The position numbers and the translations under genes are program-made. Positions 9,240-18,095 of a DNA stretch of 45,024 nucleotides are shown here, piece after piece. Every line of letters begins with the position of its first letter. Position 1 is the stretch's first letter. The stretch is from positions 1-45,024 of the forward strand of contig JAAYKE010000063.1 of NCBI GenBank assembly GCA_012522575.1, read 5' to 3'. Under the pieces are notes generated by a model that was not told where the DNA came from, searched no databases, and saw only the letters and a list, made by a program, of their open reading frames with translations. The stretch is from Armatimonadota bacterium. GTDB lineage: Bacteria; Armatimonadota; UBA5829.

Positions 9240-10361
9240 TTAGAAGCCTGTAAACAGCTCGATGAAGAACATGTCGTTATCAGACTTAGGCGCGCCACCC
9301 GTGCTCTCCATATTCTTTTCGTAGTTGGCTTCCACCCATATTCCCTTGCGAATGGGCTGCACCACGCCGAATGTCAATTGCCTTGTCGGCCAGGTCAACT
9401 GGTTAGTGCTAATGATGGGTTTGTTGTTTTCAACGGCAGACCATCTCACATAGGCACGGGTCTTGCCTTTTGGCTCATAGCCTACGAGAAATTGATAGCC
9501 GGTGATCCGCAGGAAGCTGAAATTGCCCTGGTAATATTCACCCTGCATACAGAACGGGCCGGACTTGTAGGACGCATCAATGCCATATTTATTATGCTTT
9601 TTCGATGTGCTGGCGATTCCGAATGCGTTGGAGAGCACATCCCTGTCCTCCGAAACCATCTTACCGGTCGCACCGGACAGGTGAACCTGATAGTCCGGTT
9701 TTGTTATTCCGAACCGCAGCGAAGTCGCAAGGTGGCCGGTGTTGTTTGCAGAGTCATCTTTATCGACAATATGGGCTACGGTCTTCGTTGGCGGCAAAAG
9801 CCCGTCGACCGGCGCACCGGCAAAGTCACCGACCTTGCGGGACTGAACGCGATGGTCGGTATACAATGACATACCCAAATCCATCTCGCCGAGCTTGAAA
9901 TCGTACTGAGCGCCGATGATTCTGTCCTGCGTGAAAGTCTCTGACACGATGCCGTATTGACTGGTCTTCCTGTTCGGATATGTCGGCACCAGGCCAAAGT
10001 TCAGTTGCCTGCCTTTGCCGATTCGCAGACGCCCCTGCGCCACCGGCAAATCGACGTAAGCGCTCTCAAGATATATGCGCGATTGCTCGGCAGTAAACTG
10101 CGAGCCGTCCGAAGGACCTAAGACTCGATCCGTGAGCCAGGGATGATAATACACCTCCACATATCCGGTCGTATCGTTGGAAAACTGACCGATTGCGGAT
10201 AGAGATACCCTCTCTGATACAAACCGCGCCGAGCTGTTTGGGTTGGCATAGAAACGGTTCTGCATAAAGCCATGCAGTTCCACATCCTGCGACATCGCAG
10301 GAATGACAGTCATGCTCATCAATAGAGCCACAAATAAGATAAGTGCAAGATGTCTTTTCAA
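9240..10361 (-). CDS. Outer-membrane porin-like beta-barrel protein
   Basis: This 373-residue exported protein has a clear signal peptide (MKRHLALILFVALLMSM to about residue 24, cleaved after AMS) and then HGFMQNRFYANPN, typical of the first strand of porin-like barrels. The rest alternates polar and aromatic residues in strand-like stretches, and the protein ends FIELFTGF with a terminal Phe, as in proteins inserted by the BAM complex. It would form a channel or scaffold in the outer membrane, and its existence argues for a diderm host. Translation starts at TTG 10361 with GGAGGG just upstream. It lies downstream of the paaK1 end of the Liv operon, so it may share read-through transcription. 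The solute is unknown. Confidence 0.72.
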   Translation of the reverse strand: MKRHLALILFVALLMSMTVIPAMSQDVELHGFMQNRFYANPNSSARFVSERVSLSAIGQFSNDTTGYVEVYYHPWLTDRVLGPSDGSQFTAEQSRIYLESAYVDLPVAQGRLRIGKGRQLNFGLVPTYPNRKTSQYGIVSETFTQDRIIGAQYDFKLGEMDLGMSLYTDHRVQSRKVGDFAGAPVDGLLPPTKTVAHIVDKDDSANNTGHLATSLRFGITKPDYQVHLSGATGKMVSEDRDVLSNAFGIASTSKKHNKYGIDASYKSGPFCMQGEYYQGNFSFLRITGYQFLVGYEPKGKTRAYVRWSAVENNKPIISTNQLTWPTRQLTFGVVQPIRKGIWVEANYEKNMESTGGAPKSDNDMFFIELFTGF

Positions 10362-10374
10362 CCTTTCCCTCCGT

Positions 10375-10396
10375 ACGAAAACATATCAGTTTTCGT
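10375..10396 (-). promoter_or_regulatory. Inverted repeat in the porin-like gene leader
   Basis: A perfect dyad, ACGAAAAC (10375-10382) / GTTTTCGT (10389-10396), with a 6-base centre sits about 14 bases upstream of the TTG start of the porin-like gene and next to its ribosome-binding site. No T-run follows it, so it is more likely an operator or a small leader hairpin than a terminator. No matching regulator is encoded in the window. Confidence 0.4.
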
Positions 10397-10464
10397 TATT
10401 TCAATATGTCTCCTGGCAGCAGAGTCCATATTGCGAACTGACATAAAGGCAAAAAACTGCGCCA

Positions 10465-11763
10465 TCAGGCTTCTCTGTTGTCCACCACCATCTGCGCGCC
10501 GTCCTTGCTTTGCAGCGTATTGGCCTCCACGAGCCTGATGCGCGGGGTCAGACCAATGACAGAGTGTATGCGGCGTTTGATCGTGTCTTCAAGCTCGACG
10601 AGCCTGTGCATCTGATCGGTGACAAGCTCAAGCGACAATTCCACCTTAAGGGTCATCTGATCGATGCCGTGCTCGCGATCAATTACTATCTGGTAGTGCG
10701 GCTGCACATTGTCTATCTCGTGGAGTATGTCTTCTATTTCCTGCGGATAGATGTTGACGCCGCGCACTATGATCATATCGTCCGTGCGCTTGCGAATGGG
10801 CGCGATTCTGGCCATTGTTCTGCCGCACTTGCATTTGCCGCGTATGATTCTGGTGACATCGCGCGTGCGATATCTGAGCATGGGCAGGCCTTCTTTGGTG
10901 AGGGTTGTGATAACCAGCTCCCCTTCCTCGCCATCGCCCAAAACCTCAAGGGTCTCCGGGTCGATAATTTCGACCAGGAAATGGTCTTCGTTGACGTGCA
11001 GGCCGTCTCTCAGTTCGCATTCACCCGCAATGCCCGGTCCCATAACCGCGCTTATGCCGTAGTTATCCGTGGCAAGTATGCCGAGCTTGGTCTCGATTTC
11101 CGATCTCATTTTATCGGACATCGGCTCGCCGCCGAACAACCCCACCCGCAGCCACAGCCCTGCCGCAGATACTCCCATGTTCGCCATAATCTCCGCAAGG
11201 TAAAGCGCGAAGCTAGGGGTTCCCACCAGCGCAGTGCTTCGGAAGTCCTGCATAATCTGGACCTGTCGTTCGGTGTTGCCGGATGACACGGGGATAACCG
11301 ATGCGCCGAGCCTCTCCGCGCCATAGTGTATTCCGAACCCTCCGGTATATAAGCCGTAGTCGAACGCGATTTGAACCACATCATCTTTTGTAACTCCGGC
11401 AGCGCTCATAACCCGCGCGGTCTGTTCCGCCCAGTGCTTGAGGTCGTTGCGGGTATAGCCTACCACGACCGGTTTGGCCGCCGCACCGGATGATGAGTGT
11501 ATTCTAACGATCTCCCGCAACGGAACCGCGAACATCTCATAGGGATACCCATCGCGAAGGTCGTCCTTGGTGGTAAAGGGCAGTTTTCGTATATCCTCAA
11601 TGGACAGCACGTCCTCCGGCGCGACGTTCAGCCGCTCGAACTTTCTATGGTAGAACGGCACATTTCTATAAGCCCTGTTGACCGTCGTCTGCAGCGACTC
11701 CAATTGCAGTTGCTGCAGCTCGGCGTGTTCCATTGTCTCTAGTTTTCGATTCCAAATCGGCAT
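10465..11763 (-). CDS. Phenylacetate-CoA ligase-like protein with degenerate ATP site
   Basis: This 432-residue member of the PaaK family (adenylate-forming ligases that make aryl-CoA from an aryl acid, ATP and CoA) matches its upstream paralogue (18524-19834) with almost no gaps. Two normally critical sites differ. The phosphate loop reads SSSGAAAKPV (residues 90-99) where the paralogue has SSGTTGKS. The A5 motif reads YGISA (235-239) where the paralogue has YGLSE, so the Mg-binding Glu is Ala. The rest of the fold, including GGFGIHYGAERLGASVIP and the C-terminal domain IIVRGVNIYPQ, is preserved, which argues against a decaying pseudogene. It may be inactive, altered in chemistry, or a partner of the intact enzyme. 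It is the last gene of the Liv operon, 9 bases after livF. Confidence 0.85.
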   Translation of the reverse strand: MPIWNRKLETMEHAELQQLQLESLQTTVNRAYRNVPFYHRKFERLNVAPEDVLSIEDIRKLPFTTKDDLRDGYPYEMFAVPLREIVRIHSSSGAAAKPVVVGYTRNDLKHWAEQTARVMSAAGVTKDDVVQIAFDYGLYTGGFGIHYGAERLGASVIPVSSGNTERQVQIMQDFRSTALVGTPSFALYLAEIMANMGVSAAGLWLRVGLFGGEPMSDKMRSEIETKLGILATDNYGISAVMGPGIAGECELRDGLHVNEDHFLVEIIDPETLEVLGDGEEGELVITTLTKEGLPMLRYRTRDVTRIIRGKCKCGRTMARIAPIRKRTDDMIIVRGVNIYPQEIEDILHEIDNVQPHYQIVIDREHGIDQMTLKVELSLELVTDQMHRLVELEDTIKRRIHSVIGLTPRIRLVEANTLQSKDGAQMVVDNREA

Positions 11764-11772
11764 CTGTATCCC

Positions 11773-12510
11773 CTACTCCACCATGTGCTTGTAGCCCTTG
11801 CCCAGATACGCCCGCTGAATCTCCGGGTTTTTGGAAAGCTCAGAGGACGCGCCTTCCATCACAACACGGCCTGTTTCAAGGACATAGGCCCGCTTGGCGA
11901 CCGTCAGGGCCGCTTTCACGTTTTGCTCAACCACAAGCACAGTGGTTTTTCTCTCTTTTCGCAGGTCTGCTATTACCTTGAAAATCTCCTTAACCACCAA
12001 TGGCGCAAGTCCCATTGACGGCTCGTCGAGAAGCAGCATCCTGGGTCTCGCCATAAGCGCGCGACCAATAGCCAGCATCTGCTGTTCGCCGCCGGACAAA
12101 GTGCCCGCTGATTGTTTTTGTCTTTCCTTCAGAATGGGAAATATCTGATAAATCCTGTCCAGATCATCGCGCAGCCGGGTTTTCTTGTCGGCGCTGCTTC
12201 GTCTGTAAGCTCCCAGCATGAGGTTCTCATAAACGGACATCCCCGCGAACAGTTGGCGTCCTTCAGGAACCTGCACCAGACCCATATCCACCAGGCTGTC
12301 GGTTGGTTTTCCGGCTACGTCTTTGCCGTCAAATACTATTCTCCCGGATTTAGGCGCAAGCACTCCGGATATGGTATTCAACGCGGTTGTCTTTCCCGCG
12401 CCATTTGGCCCGACGATGGCGACTATCTCACCGGGATCCACGTGTAGCGAGATCCCCCTGAGCGCCATAATCCTGCCGTAGTATGTCATTACGCTTTGCA
12501 GTTTGAGCAT
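11773..12510 (-). CDS. livF: Branched-chain amino acid-type ABC transporter ATPase LivF
   Basis: This 245-residue ATPase is one of two that power a Liv-type importer at the inner membrane. Walker A GPNGAGKTT is at residues 34-42, the signature LSGGEQQMLAIGRAL and Walker B LLLDEPSMGLAP follow, and the H-loop region is normal. The length is standard for LivF. Its ATG overlaps the end of livG by one base at 12510, which indicates translational coupling. The transported solute is set by the two binding proteins upstream. Neighbouring ligases suggest an aromatic or branched carboxylic or amino acid. Confidence 0.93.
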   Translation of the reverse strand: MLKLQSVMTYYGRIMALRGISLHVDPGEIVAIVGPNGAGKTTALNTISGVLAPKSGRIVFDGKDVAGKPTDSLVDMGLVQVPEGRQLFAGMSVYENLMLGAYRRSSADKKTRLRDDLDRIYQIFPILKERQKQSAGTLSGGEQQMLAIGRALMARPRMLLLDEPSMGLAPLVVKEIFKVIADLRKERKTTVLVVEQNVKAALTVAKRAYVLETGRVVMEGASSELSKNPEIQRAYLGKGYKHMVE

Positions 12511-13277
12511 TATCCGGCCTCGATTCCCAGATATGCTGCGATGACCCGAGGGTCGTTTTGAATATCATTCGGCGTCCCCTCAGCGATTTTCACTCCCTGA
12601 TCCAGAACAACCACCTCGTCGGATATGTCCATCACAAACTGCATATCATGATCCACCAGCAGCACCGTCATGCCGTCAGCCACAATCGCTCTTAAAAGAT
12701 CGGCAAGTTCAGCGGTCTCACGAGTCGACAGACCAGACGCAGGCTCGTCGAGAAGCAACAGGTTCGGCCTGCTCGCCAGCGCTCGGGCGATCTCAAGCAT
12801 CCTTTGCTTGCCAAACGGCAAACCGGACGCATCCGCATCGGCCTCCTGCATCAACCCTACCTGCTCCAAACGCTCGACGGCCTCGGCATAAATATCCCGT
12901 TCTTCTCGCCAATGCCCCAACAGTCGCAGCGCACCGGAAAAAAGCCCCGTTTTGGTCCAACTGTGGCACCCGACCATCACATTTTCTATCACGCTCATAT
13001 TCTGAAAGAGCTGCACGTTTTGAAACGTTCGAGCGACGCCAAGTTCGGCGACTTCGTAACACGAACGCCCGACTATGGAACATCCATTGATGCGGATATC
13101 CCCGCTGCTCATCGGCATCATACCGGTCAACAAATTCAGAAGAGTGCTCTTTCCCGCTCCGTTAGGGCCGATCAGGGCCTTGGTCTGCCCCCTGCTGACT
13201 ATCATATCAACCCGGCTAACCGCCGTAAGCCCGCCAAAGCTCTTTGTTACACCAATGGATTCTATCAGCGTCGCCAC
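12510..13277 (-). CDS. livG: Branched-chain amino acid-type ABC transporter ATPase LivG
   Basis: This 255-residue ATPase is the partner of LivF. Walker A GPNGAGKST is near residues 37-45 and Walker B LLLLDEPASGLS is followed by the Liv-specific H-loop VDHDMQFVM. The signature reads LPFGKQRMLEIARAL, where most LivG proteins have LSYGQQR; the change is mild and common enough in the family not to suggest loss of function. The gene sits between livM (4-base gap) and livF (1-base overlap) in the minus-strand operon. Confidence 0.93.
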   Translation of the reverse strand: MATLIESIGVTKSFGGLTAVSRVDMIVSRGQTKALIGPNGAGKSTLLNLLTGMMPMSSGDIRINGCSIVGRSCYEVAELGVARTFQNVQLFQNMSVIENVMVGCHSWTKTGLFSGALRLLGHWREERDIYAEAVERLEQVGLMQEADADASGLPFGKQRMLEIARALASRPNLLLLDEPASGLSTRETAELADLLRAIVADGMTVLLVDHDMQFVMDISDEVVVLDQGVKIAEGTPNDIQNDPRVIAAYLGIEAG

Positions 13278-13281
13278 AGTT

Positions 13282-14724
13282 CTAGCTCGCCTCCTGCTGA
13301 TATGCCGAACTGCGAGACCGCCTTATGACGGAAGCCAGCGCATCAGTAAGCCCTCTGGTCAAGCCCTGAGGCATCAACATCATAACAACCACCAGAATCC
13401 CGCCGAACACAATCGGGTCTAGTCCCTTGATTGCCAACCCATAGATTTGGATGTCGGCCTTGTCAAGCATAAGTATCCAGTTTTTTATGAGCTGAATAGC
13501 AGTCGCGCCTAGCAATGCTCCCCATACGCTGGCCAAACCGCCGATTACGACGATGACTACCAACTGCACGCTCACCAGGAAGTTGAACTCCCCCGGGCTA
13601 ATGTAACCCACCCCGGCATTGTGCGCATGCAGGCTGCCCGCAATGGAGGCCAGCGCCGCGCTCAGCACAAACACCTGAACTTTATATCTGCCCGTATCGA
13701 CTCCCAGAGACTCTGCCGCCTGCTCACTGCCGTGCACCGCCCTGAACGCTCGTCCGACTCTGGACCTGACGATGTTTACTGCAAAAATCAGCGCAACGAA
13801 TACGAACAGCCAGACAAGATAGAAATACTGCCGCTGCGGATCAACCGCGCCGCCATGACATAACTCGAAAAATCTTCGTATCGGCCCGGGCAGGCCATCG
13901 ATAAATGAAATGGTAGGTATGCCGTATATCCCATCGCTCGACCCGCCCGTCACGGCCACCCACTTGGAAAACATTATCTCTACAATGACGCCGAACGCCA
14001 GCGTGCCCATTGCCAGATAGTTGCCCTTCAGACGCAAAACCTGCGCGCCGATCAGGTAAGCTATCAAACCGGTGAGCAACACTCCCGCCAGCATTCCGAT
14101 CCAGGGAGATGTGCCGACGCCGTCATAGCTTCTGGCCAGCGCGCCGTTGAGGAAGCGTCCGCAGATTATAAGCGAGGCGGAATTGATCAATCCGGCAAGC
14201 ATTGACCTCCACCATCCCACTTTGAGCGCCAGTCCGAAAAGCGCCATCCCCGCCGCGCAAATAATAATCGTCCCCGGCAAACCTACATAAGCCGCCCGGC
14301 TGATCCACGGAAATACGAACAGCAGAGCCACGCCTACGGCGAGTTTCCAGCCGGATGCGCGAGTAAGGGACATCAGTGCGGCGACTCCGGCCATCACTCC
14401 AATGCCCACGCTGAAACTGGGGATAATTTCCGCCTCAATAGGTCGAAGGGTGACTATTGCCGAGGTGTATGCTCCCAGCCCGAAGAACGCCGCATGGCCC
14501 AAAGATATTTGCCCGGCATAGCCCATCAGCAGGTTCAAGCCCAGCGCGAGCAGCACATTGATGCCGATATAAATCAGGGAGTTCAGCGCCTTGTCCTGAA
14601 CAAACCTCGGCACAAACAGGTAGCAGATAAAGAATACGACAAACGGCAATATTGCAAATATATCGAACCTTGACCGCAACTTTGGTCGCTGAGCCGGTTT
14701 TGCGTGCAGTTTTTGGTCAGTCAC
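13282..14724 (-). CDS. livM: Liv-type ABC transporter permease LivM, with extra membrane insertion
   Basis: This 480-residue inner-membrane permease carries the hallmark LivM segments GYAGQISLGHAAFFGLGAY (68-86) and LRLKGNYLAMGTLAFG (from about 234). It is clearly longer than the usual 300-420 residues. Between those two landmarks there are about 134 residues instead of the usual 35-60, with roughly three additional hydrophobic stretches (for example near 115-125, 140-150 and 155-170). The C-terminal part is ordinary, with ALASIAGSLHAH and GGLASVWGALLGA. It pairs with LivH to form the channel of the importer. The stop is 4 bases before livG, and livH ends immediately before this start. Confidence 0.92.
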   Translation of the reverse strand: MTDQKLHAKPAQRPKLRSRFDIFAILPFVVFFICYLFVPRFVQDKALNSLIYIGINVLLALGLNLLMGYAGQISLGHAAFFGLGAYTSAIVTLRPIEAEIIPSFSVGIGVMAGVAALMSLTRASGWKLAVGVALLFVFPWISRAAYVGLPGTIIICAAGMALFGLALKVGWWRSMLAGLINSASLIICGRFLNGALARSYDGVGTSPWIGMLAGVLLTGLIAYLIGAQVLRLKGNYLAMGTLAFGVIVEIMFSKWVAVTGGSSDGIYGIPTISFIDGLPGPIRRFFELCHGGAVDPQRQYFYLVWLFVFVALIFAVNIVRSRVGRAFRAVHGSEQAAESLGVDTGRYKVQVFVLSAALASIAGSLHAHNAGVGYISPGEFNFLVSVQLVVIVVIGGLASVWGALLGATAIQLIKNWILMLDKADIQIYGLAIKGLDPIVFGGILVVVMMLMPQGLTRGLTDALASVIRRSRSSAYQQEAS

Positions 14725-15612
14725 CTACGCCACCGCCTTTTTGCGCGACAGTATGCCTTCGGGCTTAAGTAACAACACCAGCAGCAGTATCACAAATGCG
14801 ACCGCGTCTCGATAGTCGCTCATCGACGGGATGACAAGAACGATAAGCGCCTCAACAACACCTAATAATATGCCCGCAACTATCCCGCCGCCATAGCTGC
14901 CAAGCCCGCCCAGCACCGCCGCGCAAAAGCCCTTCAAGCCAAGGGCTGCGCCCATAGTGCATCGGGCATAGATTCCCGCCGCCACCGTAACGCCCGCGAT
15001 GGAACCTAACCCGGCTGCCATAACAAAGGACAGGATGATCATTTTGTGGACGTTGATGCCCACAAGCCTGGCTCCGGTCGGATTTAATGCGCACGCCCGC
15101 ATAGCTCGCCCGGTGAGGGTATATTTGAAGAAACAGTGCGTGGCAATCACCAGCAGTATTGTGATACCGACCACCCATATCTGCTGTGCGCCAACAATCG
15201 CGCCTGCGATATGAAAAGTGTGATCTTCATTTACTGAGACACCCGTGAAATAGGGGACGTTTTTGCCTTCCTCGCCCCAAAACAACTGTGCCAATCCCCT
15301 GATCAGAATCGATGCGCCTACAGTCATGATGACCAGAGAGACCACCGCCGCACGCTTCAACGGCACCAGAACGCACAGACCCAATATCGCGCCGACCAGG
15401 CATCCTGCCAGAATAGCCACCGGGAATGCAACTAACAGGCTGACCTTTGCCAGAAGCGCTGCGGCAACCATCGCACCGATCATTACAAACTCGCCCTGGG
15501 CGAAGTTGATGACCTGTGTGCCGGCATATATTATGGAAAACCCAATGGCGACTATCGCATATATGCAGCCGTTGGATATCCCCGTTACAAGAAGCTGGTT
15601 AAACTGTTCCAT
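14725..15612 (-). CDS. livH: Liv-type ABC transporter permease LivH
   Basis: This 295-residue inner-membrane permease has about eight hydrophobic segments. Family landmarks are GISNGCIYAIVAIGFSIIY near the N-terminus, INFAQGEFVMIGA, and the coupling region GFCAAVLGGLGSYGGGIVAG. Its length is standard. The livM start follows its stop with no gap. A hairpin terminator lies in front of it, between it and the binding-protein gene, so its expression is probably lower than that of the binding proteins. Confidence 0.94.
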   Translation of the reverse strand: MEQFNQLLVTGISNGCIYAIVAIGFSIIYAGTQVINFAQGEFVMIGAMVAAALLAKVSLLVAFPVAILAGCLVGAILGLCVLVPLKRAAVVSLVIMTVGASILIRGLAQLFWGEEGKNVPYFTGVSVNEDHTFHIAGAIVGAQQIWVVGITILLVIATHCFFKYTLTGRAMRACALNPTGARLVGINVHKMIILSFVMAAGLGSIAGVTVAAGIYARCTMGAALGLKGFCAAVLGGLGSYGGGIVAGILLGVVEALIVLVIPSMSDYRDAVAFVILLLVLLLKPEGILSRKKAVA

Positions 15613-15619
15613 TCTTTAT

Positions 15620-15659
15620 CTAAACAAACAGGCCGGAGTCAACGTTTTCGGCTCCGGCC
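15620..15659 (-). terminator. Intra-operon hairpin terminator between livK and livH
   Basis: The 8-bp perfect stem GGCCGGAG (15631-15638) / CTCCGGCC (15652-15659) is followed on the minus strand by TGTTTGTTTAG (15620-15630). It lies in the 64-base gap between the second binding-protein gene and livH. A partial terminator here would let abundant binding protein be made relative to permease and ATPases, a common arrangement for ABC importers. Confidence 0.7.
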
Positions 15660-15676
15660 ATTTCGTCCTCACAACC

Positions 15677-16843
15677 TTATTTTACGAGCATCCACTTGCC
15701 GTTTTTGATCGTAATGAGCGCAAAGGCGTCTTTGTTAAGCCCATTGTGATCTTTTGCGGAGAAGTTGAAAACGCCATCAATGCCGATAAAGTTCTTTCGG
15801 CTTTCGATGTTAGTTCGAATCTTGGCTCGATCCGGCCCGACCTTCCTGAGCGCATCTACCACCAGTTCAAAAGCGTCCCAGGCATGGCCGCCAAAGTGAA
15901 TGGCCGGCTTGCCGTAGGCTTTCTTGTATTGCGTCGCATACGCCATCAATACTTTTCTCTGAGGGTCTGATGCGGGAATCTGGTCGGCAACGATGATCTT
16001 GCCTGAAGGGAATATAATCCCCTCCGCCGCATTGCCTGCAAGCTGGATAAACTCCTGGTTGGAAATGCCATGACTCATCAACACGAGCTGTTTCATTCCC
16101 AGCCTTCGGATGTTTTTGGCCACGATAGCCGGTCCCGGATTTGTGCCCCAGCAGATCACAGCCTGCGGTTTTTTTGCTCTGATTTTGGTAAGCTGGGCAG
16201 TCATATCGGTGTCGGAGCTGTTGAATGACTCCATCGCCACGGTCTGAATGCCTGCCGGTTTGGACATTTTCAGCCATTCTTCGCGGCCGCTGGCTCCAAA
16301 AGCATTGGCATCGTTGATGAAGCCAACGGTCTTGATTTTCTTTTGCTTTATGTATTCGACGAGTTTTTGCACTGCCAGATAGTCCGATTGAGCGGTCTTG
16401 AAGACGTAAGGCTTGACCGGCTGGACGATCTTTATGCTGGCCGCACATGAGAGCAGCGGCATCTTCGCGCTGTTGCACATAGACGCAATGGCCAGGCTGG
16501 GACCTGTGAGGGTCGGGCCGATTATTGCGACTACATCCTTATTTGCCAGCAGATCCTGACAAGCCTGCACAGCCTGCTCCGGCTTGCCTGCGTCATCATA
16601 AGCAAGCAGCTTGACCGGACGCCCGTTGATACCGCCCTTTGCATTCAGTTGTTTGGCCAGCATTTCAGCGGTGTTGCGCTCCGGCACTCCCAACGGAGCG
16701 TTGTCACCTGTGCTGGAAAAGATCGCGCCTATCACATAGGGCTTTTTTGCGGCGCTCTTCTGAGCATAGCTCCCCGGCGCGCCAAGCACAACGAAGAGCG
16801 CCACGATAAAGGAGAACATAAACAAACCACGCTTTCTAAACAC
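15677..16843 (-). CDS. Periplasmic LivK-type substrate-binding protein (copy 2)
   Basis: This 388-residue type I periplasmic-binding protein has a signal peptide (GLFMFSFIVALFVVLGAPG then SYAQ). It shows the family pattern IGAIFSSTGDNAPLGVPERN, LAYDDAGKPEQAVQACQDLL and IIGPTLTGPSLAIA, so it binds an amino acid or similar acid and hands it to LivHMGF. The start is GTG 16843, with GGAGG at 16851-16855, 7 bases away. A longer frame reaches 16882 but has no ribosome site and would bury the signal peptide. It is very similar along its length to the protein encoded just upstream (16883-18028), so the pair arose by tandem duplication. The ligand is unknown. Confidence 0.9.
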   Translation of the reverse strand: MFRKRGLFMFSFIVALFVVLGAPGSYAQKSAAKKPYVIGAIFSSTGDNAPLGVPERNTAEMLAKQLNAKGGINGRPVKLLAYDDAGKPEQAVQACQDLLANKDVVAIIGPTLTGPSLAIASMCNSAKMPLLSCAASIKIVQPVKPYVFKTAQSDYLAVQKLVEYIKQKKIKTVGFINDANAFGASGREEWLKMSKPAGIQTVAMESFNSSDTDMTAQLTKIRAKKPQAVICWGTNPGPAIVAKNIRRLGMKQLVLMSHGISNQEFIQLAGNAAEGIIFPSGKIIVADQIPASDPQRKVLMAYATQYKKAYGKPAIHFGGHAWDAFELVVDALRKVGPDRAKIRTNIESRKNFIGIDGVFNFSAKDHNGLNKDAFALITIKNGKWMLVK

Positions 16844-16882
16844 GATATTTCCTCCATTTCTTTCAAACGACGTCATCGACAT

Positions 16883-18028
16883 TTATTTGATCAGCGCCCA
16901 TTTTCCATTTTTTATGGTAACAAGGGCAAATGCTTCCTTGGATAGCCCGTTATGATCCTTTTGGCTCATATTGAAGACTCCGCTGACGCCTGCGAAGCCT
17001 TTGGTGCTTTCGATGCGACTCCTGATCTTAACCCGATTCGGCCCGACCGCTTTAATCGCATTGACAGCAAGCATAAGCGAATCCTGAGCATAGCCGCCGA
17101 ATGAGTTGGCGGGTTTGCCGTAAGCTTTCTGGAAGTCAGCCGAGTATTTCAGCAGTTTTGCTCTCTGCGGGTCGTTTTTTGGCATAAAGGAAGCAACCGT
17201 GAGCTTGCCCGCCGGCAGAATCACTCCATCGGCGGCTTTGCCCGCAAGCCTGATAAACTCCATATTAGCGATGCCATGACTCATCAGTAACGGCTGCTTC
17301 ATGCCCAGAGTGCGCATGTTTTTTGCCACGATAGCCGGCCCCGGATTTGTGCCCCAGCAAATCACAGCCTGTGGATTGGTGGCGCGGATTTTGGTCAACT
17401 GCGCAGTCATATCGGGATCGGCGGTGTTGAACGACTCCATAGAGACGGTTTGGATTTTCGCCGGTTTGGAGAGCTTAAGCCACTCCTCCCGTCCGCTCGA
17501 CCCATACGCATTGGCATCGTTGATGAAAGCGACAGTCTTGATATTTGACTTCTTCACATAGTCGACCAGCTTCTGCACCGCCATATAATCCGACTGGGCG
17601 GTTTTGAAGACATACGGTTTGACCGGGTCTACTATTTTGATGCTCGCAGCACACGACAAAAGCGGCATTTTCGCTTTTTCGCACATATTGGCGATAGCCA
17701 GGCTCGGCCCGGTCAGGGTAGGCCCGATTATGGCCAGCACCGATTTGTTTGAAAGCAGGTCCTGACATGCCCTTACGGCCTGCTCGGGCTTGCCCGCGTC
17801 GTCATAGGCGATTATCTTCAACGGATGGCCGTTGATTCCGCCGGATGCGTTGATCTGCTTTGCGAGCATATCGACCGTCTCGCGCTCCGGCACGCCCAAA
17901 GGCGCATTATCTCCGGTGGTGGTGAAAATCGCGCCAATGCAGTAAGGCGTCTTCGCCGCCTGGGCGCAGCATGCGACCAGTCCAAATACAGTCGCGGCCA
18001 ACACTAACAATAGTATTCTTCTTAGCAA
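16883..18028 (-). CDS. Periplasmic LivK-type substrate-binding protein (copy 1)
   Basis: This 381-residue binding protein is the tandem paralogue of the next gene. The signal peptide MLRRILLLVLAATVFGLVACC is compatible with export, and the Cys pair near its end could also be a lipobox (VACC). The ligand-binding pattern is the same as in copy 2, with IGAIFTTTGDNAPLGVPERE and IIGPTLTGPSLAIA. The start is TTG 18028 with GGAGGG 6 bases upstream. It is third in the operon after paaK2 and the ACT gene. Two binding proteins for one permease set would widen the range of ligands, or one copy may be a sensor. Ligand specificity cannot be read from the sequence. Confidence 0.9.
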   Translation of the reverse strand: MLRRILLLVLAATVFGLVACCAQAAKTPYCIGAIFTTTGDNAPLGVPERETVDMLAKQINASGGINGHPLKIIAYDDAGKPEQAVRACQDLLSNKSVLAIIGPTLTGPSLAIANMCEKAKMPLLSCAASIKIVDPVKPYVFKTAQSDYMAVQKLVDYVKKSNIKTVAFINDANAYGSSGREEWLKLSKPAKIQTVSMESFNTADPDMTAQLTKIRATNPQAVICWGTNPGPAIVAKNMRTLGMKQPLLMSHGIANMEFIRLAGKAADGVILPAGKLTVASFMPKNDPQRAKLLKYSADFQKAYGKPANSFGGYAQDSLMLAVNAIKAVGPNRVKIRSRIESTKGFAGVSGVFNMSQKDHNGLSKEAFALVTIKNGKWALIK

Positions 18029-18095
18029 ATCTTACCCTCCTCATTTGATTCAGCCCGAACGCAGAATCGAACCCGTCGTCCGAAGCCGAAAAGAG

